Source: Thermodesulfobacteriota bacterium
GTDB taxonomy: Bacteria; Desulfobacterota; Desulfobacteria; Desulfobacterales; JAUWMJ01
DNA: 45,833 bases
Reading direction: 5' to 3'
Assembly: GCA_034189135.1 (NCBI GenBank)
Contig: JAXHVO010000034.1
Span: forward strand, 1 to 45,833
The translations under genes were made by a program, and so were the position numbers. This document shows, in pieces, positions 8,057 through 16,065 of the stretch (position 1 is its first letter; each line of letters begins with the position of its first letter). The notes beneath the pieces were generated by a model. The model was not told the origin of the DNA, ran no database searches, and worked only from the letters and a program-made list of their open reading frames with translations.

Positions 8057-9235
8057 ATGCTGAAATTTTCCCGCAACAAACTGGTCTCTGTAATAAAAAA
8101 TAGCGTGGACACATTAAAAGTCCACGGAGTGCTTGATGATGATATCTATGGATTGGAAATAGACCTTGTTATTCGCTTAAATGACTTAAAAATTGTATCG
8201 ATCGATGGCCGCTGGAACCGGTTTACAACTCCGGAATGTCCTCGCGCCGTTGCCGTTTTACAGTCAGCGACAAAATTTTATATTAATGAAGAGCTGGCTG
8301 CCAAAGTCCACAAAATTATTGGCCGTGAAGGCTGCCGCCATTTTGCCAACCTTCTAATCGAAAGCTGCGATGCAGCCAAAGAGGCTGCAACCATTGTAAA
8401 GTGGCAGGCTGCCCAAACCGATGAACCCAGCCTGACATTGGAACAGTTTCTATCCGGCGAGAGGCAAACCGCTCTTGAACCTGCATCTGTTCGTTCCATT
8501 CAGGTGGAAGCAGAACCACTTCAAATTAGAATAGCGACCTCTAAAGAAGATTCTATCGAGACAGCAAATACTTCAGAAAAAAAATCTGCAGGGGTGTTTG
8601 TTGACCTGCACACGCATACGTCACCGGCTTCGCCCTGCAGTTCGGCTGCCACCGAACAATTGATTAAAGAGGCCAAAAACATCGGATTGGATGGTATCTG
8701 CCTGACCGACCATAACTATGTTTGGCAGAAAAAACAGGTGGAAGAGTTAAGACAAAAGCACGGTTTTCTGATTCTCAGGGGAAATGAAATTACCACCGAT
8801 CAGGGTGATATGTTGGTTTTCGGGATGTATAAAGATATACGGGGGATCATAAAGCTTGAAGATCTTAAAAAGAAAGTCCTAAACGCAGATGGTTTTATGA
8901 TCGCCGCCCATCCTTTTAGGGGCTTTCTTGTCTTTGGTGCCGGGCAGTTGGGTCTGACAGCGGAAAAAGCCAAGACGCGATCTCTTTTTCAGTTTGTGGA
9001 CGCCATTGAGGTTTTGAACGGAAAAGTGACTGAAAAAGAAAACAAATTGGCAGCCGAGGTTTCGGCTGTCCTTAAGCTGCCGGCAACAGGCGGCAGTGAC
9101 GCCCATGAGGTGGATGAGGTGGGAAAATACGCCACCCGGTTTACCGGCAGTATCAGTAATGAAAAAGAACTTCTGGCGGCTCTGAAAAACGGAGACTATA
9201 ATGCGGTGAATTTTAGAAAGGAGAATGCGAAATGA
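8057..9235 (+). CDS. DUF2889-like domain fused to a PHP metal-dependent phosphoesterase
   Basis: This 392-residue protein combines a DUF2889-like region (1-115), a linker and a PHP domain (180-388). The PHP metal ligands are all present: His185 and His187 in DLHTHT, Asp218-His219 in LTDHN, Glu244 in RGNE, His285 in AAHPF and Asp348-His350 in GGSDAH. PHP domains hydrolyse phosphate esters such as histidinol phosphate or nucleotides, so phosphoesterase activity is likely, though the substrate is unknown. GGAGAGA precedes the ATG. The stop codon overlaps the next start as ATGA, so the product is probably coupled to the DUF169-CoaE protein. Confidence 0.8.
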   Translation: MLKFSRNKLVSVIKNSVDTLKVHGVLDDDIYGLEIDLVIRLNDLKIVSIDGRWNRFTTPECPRAVAVLQSATKFYINEELAAKVHKIIGREGCRHFANLLIESCDAAKEAATIVKWQAAQTDEPSLTLEQFLSGERQTALEPASVRSIQVEAEPLQIRIATSKEDSIETANTSEKKSAGVFVDLHTHTSPASPCSSAATEQLIKEAKNIGLDGICLTDHNYVWQKKQVEELRQKHGFLILRGNEITTDQGDMLVFGMYKDIRGIIKLEDLKKKVLNADGFMIAAHPFRGFLVFGAGQLGLTAEKAKTRSLFQFVDAIEVLNGKVTEKENKLAAEVSAVLKLPATGGSDAHEVDEVGKYATRFTGSISNEKELLAALKNGDYNAVNFRKENAK

Positions 9236-10641
9236 CAGTGTCACAAGATTGGGAAAAGATAATCAGAAGAATGGAACTGTTACTGCGACTGAAAGCCTTT
9301 CCGGTTGCGTTTAAAATGCTCGAGGACAAAGAAGATCTTAATACGATACCATTTTTACGCCGATGTGATAAAAAAGTGACCCTCTGTCAGTTAATCACCC
9401 AGGTTAGATGTTTTGACTGGACAGTGGGTGCCGTGCTGGATGATTTTATCTTTCCCGGCTGTCCTTCCATCATTGGTTTAACGGACACCCCGGAAACCTA
9501 TAAAGATGGAACTTTTCGCAGTATTGTCTGGGTGGCGACCAAAGAAGACGGTAAAAAATATGAATCGTCGATTCCACGGTTACCCCTTGGCCGGTACGAG
9601 GCCGTGGCCATGGCCCCACTGGTGTATAATCCCTTTGAACCGGATATTGTGCTGATCTATGCCAATCCGGCGCAGATGATGCTGCTAATCAACGCGCTTC
9701 AATTTGAAGATTATGAAGTCATGCAGTTTTTTTGCGTGGGGGAATCTTCATGCTCTGACGCCATTGCCCGGTGCTATCTGACAAACAAACCGTCACTAAC
9801 CATACCGTGCTACGGAGAACGGCGTTACGGCAGTGCCCAGGACGAAGACATGGTGATGGCGATTCCGCCGCAAATGATGGAGAAAGCCCTCAGGGGACTG
9901 GAAGCGCTCTACCGCAGGGGAGTCCGTTATCCCATCAGTTTTGCCGGGGCGGAAGCTGATGTAGCCTCCTTATTTCCCCCCTCCTACAAAAAGGCGGATG
10001 CTTTTATGAAAAAGCTGAAGGGGGATGACAATCGTTTAATTGTGGGAATCACCGGTGGCATAGCGAGTGGAAAGAGCACGGTGTCTGACATGCTGGAAGA
10101 ACTGGGAGCTCCCCTGATAGATTTTGATCAGCTGGCCAGACAGGTGGTGGAACCCGGGACCCCCGGCCTGGCGAGTATCACGGATTATTTTGGCCGACAA
10201 GTACTCGATAAAGACGGCCGACTGGACCGAAAAAAGCTTTCAGATATTGTGTTTAAAGATTTTGAAAAGAGAAAAAAGCTGGAAAGCTTCACTCATCCAG
10301 CCATTTATGAAGCCTTTTTGCAGCAGATTGATGAGATTACCGCCAACAAACCTGATGCCATTGTTCAGGTATCCATTCCACTTCTGGTGGAGCTGAATCT
10401 CCAGTATCTGTTTGACGAGCTCATCCTGGTTTATATTTCCCCGGAAAAGCAGGTGGAACGATTGGCATTAAGAGATAAAATCAGCCAGGACGATGCGGCC
10501 AACATCCTTAAGTCACAGCTTCCCATAGATGACAAGGTCGGTTTTGCAAAATTTATCATAAATAATGAAAGCACCTTAGAAGAAACCACCAAGCAGGTGA
10601 ATGAGGTGTGGCAGGAGCTGAAAAAAATTCAAAATTCGTAG
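9232..10641 (+). CDS. coaE: DUF169 domain fused to dephospho-CoA kinase
   Basis: This 469-residue protein joins DUF169 (about 1-250) to a complete dephospho-CoA kinase (about 269-469, close to the usual 200-residue CoaE). The P-loop is GITGGIASGKST (272-283), followed by DFDQLARQVVEPGTPGL, LESFTHP and the SIPLLVE segment typical of CoaE, so the last step of CoA synthesis is very likely catalysed. The DUF169 part carries several Cys (45, 52, 60, 77, 168, 174), as in family members, whose function is unknown. The start overlaps the PHP gene stop (ATGA), with AAGGAG upstream. Whether this is the organism's only CoaE cannot be told from the window. Confidence 0.9.
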   Translation: MTVSQDWEKIIRRMELLLRLKAFPVAFKMLEDKEDLNTIPFLRRCDKKVTLCQLITQVRCFDWTVGAVLDDFIFPGCPSIIGLTDTPETYKDGTFRSIVWVATKEDGKKYESSIPRLPLGRYEAVAMAPLVYNPFEPDIVLIYANPAQMMLLINALQFEDYEVMQFFCVGESSCSDAIARCYLTNKPSLTIPCYGERRYGSAQDEDMVMAIPPQMMEKALRGLEALYRRGVRYPISFAGAEADVASLFPPSYKKADAFMKKLKGDDNRLIVGITGGIASGKSTVSDMLEELGAPLIDFDQLARQVVEPGTPGLASITDYFGRQVLDKDGRLDRKKLSDIVFKDFEKRKKLESFTHPAIYEAFLQQIDEITANKPDAIVQVSIPLLVELNLQYLFDELILVYISPEKQVERLALRDKISQDDAANILKSQLPIDDKVGFAKFIINNESTLEETTKQVNEVWQELKKIQNS

Positions 10642-10655
10642 TCGTTCACCTATTT

Positions 10656-10776
10656 AGGCTGAAGCTGTCTGGGCGGAAGAGATAAACAGAGCACCATTGC
10701 CGCACTTTGGTGAAAATATCTGATTCTGGTAACAAGCATGGCTTCAAAATGTGTTTTCACCGACAGTCTTCAGCCT
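10656..10776. repeat. Intergenic repeat family D, copy 2
   Basis: This 121-bp element has perfect 9-bp inverted ends, AGGCTGAAG (10656-10664) and CTTCAGCCT (10768-10776), extended inside by CTGTC/GACAG. Its interior shares ordered blocks with the copy at 6337-6442. The rest of the 421-bp gap before the Roadblock gene (10777-11062) holds no gene; a small CCCC/GGGG hairpin near 11000-11015 and a weak promoter-like stretch around 10935 are all that can be seen. Confidence 0.7.
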
Positions 10777-11062
10777 GCAGTCCATCCACCTATGTAGTTC
10801 CCAGACAATAAATATAACTCCTTAGGCTAAGACCCTTTTTGCCGTTCAGGTTAAATAAACGACCGTTCATCCCTATAAATATACCTGTCAGCCAAATTCT
10901 GTGGCTGTTGTTTCCCTCTTTATGGTATTAACTCTTGAGTTTTTTTCATATAGCCCTTATTACGTATGGTAAAAGAGGTACCACTTAACTGGGAAGAACC
11001 CCCCGCACAGTGGGAGAGTCATAATTCGAGGAGAAAACCATTACCTGTAAGAGAGGAAAATT

Positions 11063-11416
11063 ATGAAAAAAATTTTTGACGACCTGCTAGATTTAAAGGA
11101 TGTAAACGGGATCATGATCGTTTCCTTTGATGGTGATTTGATTTACGAGGAGTTTTCCGCTCCATTGTCTGATAAACCGGAAAGTCGTGACTGGAAACCC
11201 TTTGTTGAATCGTTACATGGTGCCAAAGAGGCGAATCTTGTTTTCGAAAAGGGCACATTGTATGCGCGAGAGACCAAACTTGGATATCTTGTGGTGTCAA
11301 TGGGGTTTTTGGCATCCGCCCCCATGGTAAGACTGACCTGTGATGTGATCCTCCCTTCTATCAATAAGTATAAAAAGGGTAAAAATAAAATACCGCCTTC
11401 AGCATGGCGGTTGTAA
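11063..11416 (+). CDS. Roadblock/LC7-like small protein
   Basis: This 117-residue protein fits the alternating pattern of Roadblock/LC7 domains: an opening helix, DVNGIMIVSFDGDLIYEE, a middle helix and the beta strands LYARETKLGYLVVSMG. In bacteria such proteins regulate small GTPases (MglB-like) or act as dimeric scaffolds. No GTPase is nearby. GAGAGGA precedes the ATG, and the LytS-type kinase starts 17 bp downstream, so the two are probably co-transcribed and may work together. The family call rests on pattern only. Confidence 0.55.
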   Translation: MKKIFDDLLDLKDVNGIMIVSFDGDLIYEEFSAPLSDKPESRDWKPFVESLHGAKEANLVFEKGTLYARETKLGYLVVSMGFLASAPMVRLTCDVILPSINKYKKGKNKIPPSAWRL

Positions 11417-11433
11417 AAAGATAAAGACTTATA

Positions 11434-13161
11434 ATGACAATTACCGAGCTTCTGATCACATTATTTAAGAATTTTGGAATAATTGCGGTGGCTGCCTTTC
11501 TGCTGCTTTCCTGGGGTGCTTTTCGCAAACTGGTTCTCAAGGAAACCACCTTAAAAGACAAATTTGTATTGATCCTGTTTTTCGGAACATTCGGCATACT
11601 GGGAACCTATGTGGGCGTTCCGGTGGAAGGCGGAATTGCCAACCTGAGGGCCATGGCGGTCATCACAGCAGGGCTTTTCGGGGGGCCGGTAGTCGGTATC
11701 GGTGCCGGCCTGATTGCCGGCGGGCACAGAATTTTGATCGATCTCGGTGGATTTACTTGTATACCCTGCGGTCTTTCCACGTTCTTGGAAGGAATAGCCG
11801 CAGGGCTGATTTCAGCCAGATTAAAAGAAAAAGAAAGTGTCCTTAACTGGAGACTGGCTGTGGTAATCGGACTTGCAGGAGAGACGATCCATATGCTGAT
11901 CGTTTTAGCCCTGGCCAGGCCTTTTGAAGAAGCATTACACCTGGTAGAAATGGTGTCCTTTCCCATGATTTTTCTTAATTCCATGGGTGCGGGCCTCTTT
12001 GTGGAAATCATCCGCGTGGTGCTTAAAGGCAGAGAAAAAATTGCTTCCATACAATCACAAAAGGCTTTAAACATCGCAAATCTTACCCTCAGCCATCTGC
12101 GATCCGGACTCAATCTTAAAACAGCCTGCGCCACTGCCCAAATCATCTTTGATCATATTTCAGTCGCCGCCGTTTCCATCACAGATGTTGACAAAATTCT
12201 TGCCTTTATCGGGGCCGGAGAGGACCATCACAAAGCAGGACAGAAGATACAGATAAAATCAACCCAGGTGGTGGTGGAAACAGGCAAACCGCTCTTTATT
12301 AAAAGAAAAAGCAAAGTCGGCTGCAATCAGCCCAACTGCCCGCTCCAATCTGCCATAATAGTGCCCTTAAAGAAATCCGGAAATACTGTAGGGGCTTTAA
12401 AACTGTATGGTGACAAAAAAACACCTCTCAACAGTATCGATTTCCAAATCTGCTCAGGCCTGGCGAATCTCTTTTCCACCCAGCTAGAACTGGAGGATAT
12501 TCAGCTAAAGACCCAGCTTCTTGCCCAGGCTGAAATTAAGCGCCTGCAATCACAGATCGAACCCCATTTTCTGTTTAATTCATTAAACACCATTACTTCG
12601 TTTTGCCGCACAAATCCGGAAAAGGCCAGGGAGCTTCTGATGAATTTTTCCAGTTATCTGAGAAAGAGCCTGGAAAATCATAAGGATTTTGTGACAGTGG
12701 CCGACGAGTTGCAGCAGGTCAAATCTTATCTTGCCATAGAAAAGGCCCGTTTTGGCGAACGCATCAAATTTACCATGGACATTCAACCCGGATATGATCA
12801 ATGGCCCATTCCCCCGTTAATTATCCAGCCTCTGGTAGAAAATTCAGTCAAGCATGGTATCTCGGCCAAAGAAGAGGGGGGATCGGTTCGGGTTGTGATA
12901 TCAAAACATAAAAAAGAACTGCAGATTATGGTACAGGACGACGGAATCGGCATGGATGAAAAACAAAGTGAAAATATTTTCAACAAAAACAACCATGACA
13001 ATAATTCCCCAGGAATCGGTCTTAAAAATATCAACCAACGCATGGAACAGATCTACGGCCCACAATATAAATTGATAATGAACAGCAAACAGGATTCAGG
13101 CACAACGGTAAAACTAAAGGTTCCCATGACAAATTCAGATCTCATGCATGAGTTGAGCTGA
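11434..13161 (+). CDS. LytS/BtsS-type sensor histidine kinase
   Basis: This 575-residue protein has a multi-span membrane sensor (5TM-Lyt, residues 1-195), a GAF domain (about 205-345), a HisKA-type segment with phospho-acceptor His378 in EPHFLFN, and a HATPase domain with its N-box near Asn470 and DDGIGM and GIGLKN motifs. The organization matches LytS, YpdA and BtsS. E. coli BtsS senses pyruvate through Arg72, Arg99, Cys110 and Ser113 (recalled). Here Arg72 and Arg99 fall at the same numbers, and Cys112 and Ser115 keep the same three-residue spacing. A CstA-family gene follows, and a LytTR regulator lies 4 kb further on the same strand, like a spread-out btsSR-btsT set. Confidence 0.85.
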   Translation: MTITELLITLFKNFGIIAVAAFLLLSWGAFRKLVLKETTLKDKFVLILFFGTFGILGTYVGVPVEGGIANLRAMAVITAGLFGGPVVGIGAGLIAGGHRILIDLGGFTCIPCGLSTFLEGIAAGLISARLKEKESVLNWRLAVVIGLAGETIHMLIVLALARPFEEALHLVEMVSFPMIFLNSMGAGLFVEIIRVVLKGREKIASIQSQKALNIANLTLSHLRSGLNLKTACATAQIIFDHISVAAVSITDVDKILAFIGAGEDHHKAGQKIQIKSTQVVVETGKPLFIKRKSKVGCNQPNCPLQSAIIVPLKKSGNTVGALKLYGDKKTPLNSIDFQICSGLANLFSTQLELEDIQLKTQLLAQAEIKRLQSQIEPHFLFNSLNTITSFCRTNPEKARELLMNFSSYLRKSLENHKDFVTVADELQQVKSYLAIEKARFGERIKFTMDIQPGYDQWPIPPLIIQPLVENSVKHGISAKEEGGSVRVVISKHKKELQIMVQDDGIGMDEKQSENIFNKNNHDNNSPGIGLKNINQRMEQIYGPQYKLIMNSKQDSGTTVKLKVPMTNSDLMHELS

Positions 13162-13243
13162 TGTTCAGTGGATCTGAAACAGTGTTTTAGCAAAAATAAA
13201 CGGTTTTATTCAAATATCAATTAATAAAAAGGAGGGCCAGGTT

Positions 13244-13267
13244 ATGAATTTACCAATCAGAAATTAA
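13244..13267 (+). CDS. Candidate 7-codon leader peptide upstream of cstA
   Basis: A tiny ORF encodes MNLPIRN. AAAGGAGGG lies a suitable distance before its ATG, as strong as the ribosome site of cstA itself. Its stop codon (13265-13267) falls within the first bases of a 17-bp hairpin stem, so ribosomes finishing the ORF would compete with folding. The ORF is too short for any statistical support, and a relic of a decayed gene start is possible. Confidence 0.4.
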   Translation: MNLPIRN

Positions 13268-13298
13268 TTCTCACCTTGCCTTGCAGGGTGAGAATTAA
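13264..13298 (+). promoter_or_regulatory. Long hairpin in the cstA leader
   Basis: Bases 13264-13298 fold into a continuous 17-bp stem (one G-U pair) with a three-base loop; the outer arms TTAATTCTCACC and GGTGAGAATTAA are perfect. It is followed by A-rich sequence rather than T-rich, so it is not a classical terminator. Its overlap with the leader ORF stop suggests an attenuator or a translational switch. Confidence 0.6.
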
Positions 13299-13316
13299 AA
13301 AAATGGATAGCGGTTA

Positions 13317-13377
13317 CGGTTATTAGTTTCACCTGGGTTCGGTTATTAAGAGAATCCTCGAAAAAAGGTGAAACCAA
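13317..13377. promoter_or_regulatory. Direct and inverted repeats upstream of cstA, candidate regulator site
   Basis: CGGTTATTA occurs at 13317-13325 and again at 13340-13348, a 23-bp period. LytTR regulators bind short direct repeats spaced about two helical turns apart, so this could be the site of the regulator encoded at 17147. An inverted repeat, TTAGTTTCACCT (13323-13334) against AGGTGAAACCAA (13366-13377), overlaps them. Confidence 0.4.
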
Positions 13378-13468
13378 TTTTTAAAAGATTGGAATTAACG
13401 GATGAAAAAGAGGGTAGGCTGAAAGAGCTGAAATTTTATTTAACACCATTAACCCAAAAGGAGGAATT

Positions 13469-15208
13469 ATGGAAGCGTTATTGATCATGGTGATCGCTTT
13501 TGTCGGTTACATTGTTATGTATCAGTTGTACGGCAAGTTTATCGGCAAAAAAATATTTAATCTGTCCCCCGATGCCGCGGTGCCTTCCGTTGAACAGGAA
13601 GACGGGGTTGATTATGTGCCCACTAAAAAAGAAGTGATTTTCGGGCACCACTTCACCTCAATCGCAGGTACGGGACCCATTGTAGGGCCGGCCATCGGTA
13701 TTATCTGGGGCTGGGTTCCGGCAATGATATGGATCTTTTTCGGAACAATCGTGATGGGCGCGGTTCACGATTTCGGTGCGTTAGTTATTTCCATGCGAAA
13801 CCGGGGGCAGTCGGTTGCGGAATATACAGCCAAATATGTAAACAGCCGGACCCGGTTTTTATTCTTTTTAATCGTTTTCCTTGAGTTGTGGATTGTTATT
13901 GCCATTTTTGGTCTGGTGATTGCCATTGTTTTTGCAATATTTCCCCAATCGGTGATCCCGGTGTGGCTGGAAGTACCCATTGCCATTTATCTGGGCTATC
14001 TGATTTATAAAAAGGGTGCCAATGTGATGACCTGGTCGATTATAGCCGTGATTGTGATGTATGCCACCTTCATCATCGGCTATTATGTGCCGGTTAAAAT
14101 GCCTGCCATCGCAGGAATTCCCCCTACCGGTGTCTGGATAATTATTCTGCTTATCTACGCCTTTATCGCATCGACCCTGCCGGTGACCACCTTGCTCCAA
14201 CCACGCGATTTTATCAATTCGCACCAGTTGGTTATTGCTCTTGCCCTGCTGATTTTGGGAGTACTGTTCACTGCATTTAGCGGCAATCTGGATTTGGTGG
14301 CTCCCGCCGTACAAACTGCACCGGCAAAGGCACCCCCCATGTGGCCTTTCCTGTTTATCACCATCGCCTGCGGGGCGATTTCCGGATTTCATGCACTGGT
14401 TTCATCGGGAACCTCTTCCAAACAGGTGCGCACTGAGGAAGATTCCCTGTTTGTGGGCTATGGATCCATGCTGATGGAAGGCACACTGGCCACACTGGTG
14501 GTGATTGCCGTTGCTGCCGGAATCGGAATGGGGTATACGCCTAAAGGAGGCGAGACAGTTGTAGGCGTTGCCGCATGGACCACCCATTACTCTTCCTGGG
14601 CGGCTGCCGCAGGTCTCGGTTCAAAAATCAACGCGTTTGTCATCGGTGCGGCCAATATGATCGGTACACTGGGCATTCCGCATGGAGTCTGTATTGTCAT
14701 TATGGGTGTTTTTGTGGCGTCATTTGCCGGAACCACCCTGGACACAGCGACCCGGATTCAACGGTATGTGGTTGCCGAAATTTTCGGCGATGTGAAACTT
14801 GACTTTTTGACCGGCCGTTATGTGGCCACATTTATAGCTGTAGCTACTGCCATAGTATTGGCCTTTGCTACGGGAGCCGGTGGGAAAGGCGCTTTGAAAC
14901 TGTGGCCGCTTTTCGGTGCGGTCAACCAGACACTGGCCGCCCTGGTGCTGATTATTATTGCGGTTTATCTGAAAGCCAAAGGCGGACTGAAATGGGTTAT
15001 TGCAGGAATTCCTGCGGCGTTTATGTGCATTATGACCATCTGGGCGCTCATATTGAACCAGACCAAATTCGGGACGGCGCATAACATGCTGCTGCAGATC
15101 ATCAACGGTGTCATCCTTATCGTGGCTATCTGGATTGCAGTTGAAGGCTTTATTAAACTGTTCAGTACCGGTGAGCCAGCCGAAGGTGCAACACCACAAG
15201 AAACTTAA
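13469..15208 (+). CDS. cstA: CstA/BtsT-family peptide or pyruvate transporter
   Basis: This 579-residue polytopic membrane protein carries the CstA signature FGHHFTSIAGTGPIVGP (58-74), VHDFGALV, LLQPRDFIN and the SGFHALVSSGTSSKQ segment. E. coli CstA and its paralogue BtsT are about 700 residues and import peptides or pyruvate; this is the shorter form without their extended C-terminus. The strong AAAGGAGG before the ATG and the LytS-type kinase gene upstream support a regulated transporter of small carboxylates. A terminator directly follows, so the gene is its own transcription unit or the end of one. Confidence 0.9.
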   Translation: MEALLIMVIAFVGYIVMYQLYGKFIGKKIFNLSPDAAVPSVEQEDGVDYVPTKKEVIFGHHFTSIAGTGPIVGPAIGIIWGWVPAMIWIFFGTIVMGAVHDFGALVISMRNRGQSVAEYTAKYVNSRTRFLFFLIVFLELWIVIAIFGLVIAIVFAIFPQSVIPVWLEVPIAIYLGYLIYKKGANVMTWSIIAVIVMYATFIIGYYVPVKMPAIAGIPPTGVWIIILLIYAFIASTLPVTTLLQPRDFINSHQLVIALALLILGVLFTAFSGNLDLVAPAVQTAPAKAPPMWPFLFITIACGAISGFHALVSSGTSSKQVRTEEDSLFVGYGSMLMEGTLATLVVIAVAAGIGMGYTPKGGETVVGVAAWTTHYSSWAAAAGLGSKINAFVIGAANMIGTLGIPHGVCIVIMGVFVASFAGTTLDTATRIQRYVVAEIFGDVKLDFLTGRYVATFIAVATAIVLAFATGAGGKGALKLWPLFGAVNQTLAALVLIIIAVYLKAKGGLKWVIAGIPAAFMCIMTIWALILNQTKFGTAHNMLLQIINGVILIVAIWIAVEGFIKLFSTGEPAEGATPQET

Positions 15209-15222
15209 CAAACAACCATCAG

Positions 15223-15262
15223 ACGGAAGTATCGCATAGCAGCGGTACTTCCGTTTCTTTTT
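15223..15262 (+). terminator. Rho-independent terminator of cstA
   Basis: ACGGAAGTA (15223-15231) pairs with TACTTCCGT (15246-15254) around a 14-base loop, followed directly by TTCTTTTT. It lies 15 bases after the cstA stop codon. Confidence 0.85.
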
Positions 15263-15306
15263 ATGCGTTTTAAAATTTTCCTGGCTATACCTGGATATGC
15301 CCAGTT

Positions 15307-15738
15307 ATGATTGATAAATTAAAAAAAACTTATTTTACCCTCTTGATACCTGCCATGGTCGGATTTATTTGTATTTACCTATCCAAAAGGTTTAATTTCT
15401 TTTATTTGGGCCAACCTCCATTTATATCGATTTTAGCGCCTGTGGTTTTCGTTTTATCCGTTGTGTGTGGCATCGCCGCCCCTATTTTCTTGCGATCGCT
15501 GTTTGCCCATCGAATGAGTAATGAAAAAAATACGGCTGAATCAAAATTCATCAAATTTGAACAAAATCTGATTCGGATGGCCCTGGTCACCCCTTATCTG
15601 GGTTTGTTTGCTTATCTTTTTGATTTTAAAAAATTTTATTTCACCGCTACATTTTTAGTCACCCTTTACGCCGTTTATTATTTTTATCCGTCACAAAAGC
15701 GGATCGAATTTGAGAAACGAATCTTTAGGGTAAAATAA
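15307..15738 (+). CDS. Hypothetical membrane protein
   Basis: This 143-residue protein has about four hydrophobic segments (around 10-27, 40-62, 90-106 and 111-128) with a charged loop in the middle and a basic tail. It shows no recognised family motif. It sits just after the cstA terminator and 34 bp before a small gene coupled to the ArsA-like ATPase, so it may be co-transcribed with them. No ribosome site is obvious. Confidence 0.55.
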   Translation: MIDKLKKTYFTLLIPAMVGFICIYLSKRFNFFYLGQPPFISILAPVVFVLSVVCGIAAPIFLRSLFAHRMSNEKNTAESKFIKFEQNLIRMALVTPYLGLFAYLFDFKKFYFTATFLVTLYAVYYFYPSQKRIEFEKRIFRVK

Positions 15739-15772
15739 ACATGCTGGACTCAAATAAAATTAAAATACTATC

Positions 15773-16063
15773 ATGCCTAACATTATAAAATTTATAATAA
15801 ATAAACTCTTTTCTACATGGAAAATTGCGGATGAAGTTGCCCGGGACAAGGCAGTCGAATGTATTGAGACCGAGCATGAGGAACTGAACCATATTTTCGC
15901 GGTTCTGGTACTGGGCTCTTTTATCGGCATGCCATCACCACCGATGCAAATATCGCTTGATCTGATGCCGTTAATGGAAAAGGAAATGATTTTAATGATG
16001 AAAAAGGTTGATACCGCCAATGAGCCGCTGTCACAACTTTTTTCCGTATTCGATATAGGTTAG
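15773..16063 (+). CDS. Small hypothetical protein coupled to the ArsA-like ATPase
   Basis: This 96-residue protein is not recognised. It has an N-terminal helix, then ETEHEELNHIFAVLVLGSF, a proline-rich GMPSPPMQ and a Met-rich helix (LMPLMEKEMILMMKK) that could be amphipathic. Only two bases separate its stop from the start of the ArsA/Get3-like ATPase, so the two are translated together and probably interact. It lacks a strong ribosome site. Confidence 0.6.
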   Translation: MPNIIKFIINKLFSTWKIADEVARDKAVECIETEHEELNHIFAVLVLGSFIGMPSPPMQISLDLMPLMEKEMILMMKKVDTANEPLSQLFSVFDIG

Positions 16064-16065
16064 CT

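Noticed and set aside
13264-13298. Terminator reading of the hairpin between the LytS-type gene and cstA
   Set aside because: The stem is followed by A-rich sequence on the plus strand, so it cannot end plus-strand transcripts in the usual way.
13411-13428. Third copy of repeat family D suggested by AGGCTGAAAGAGCTG
   Set aside because: Only the first 9-15 bases resemble the repeat end; the internal blocks and the other end are missing.
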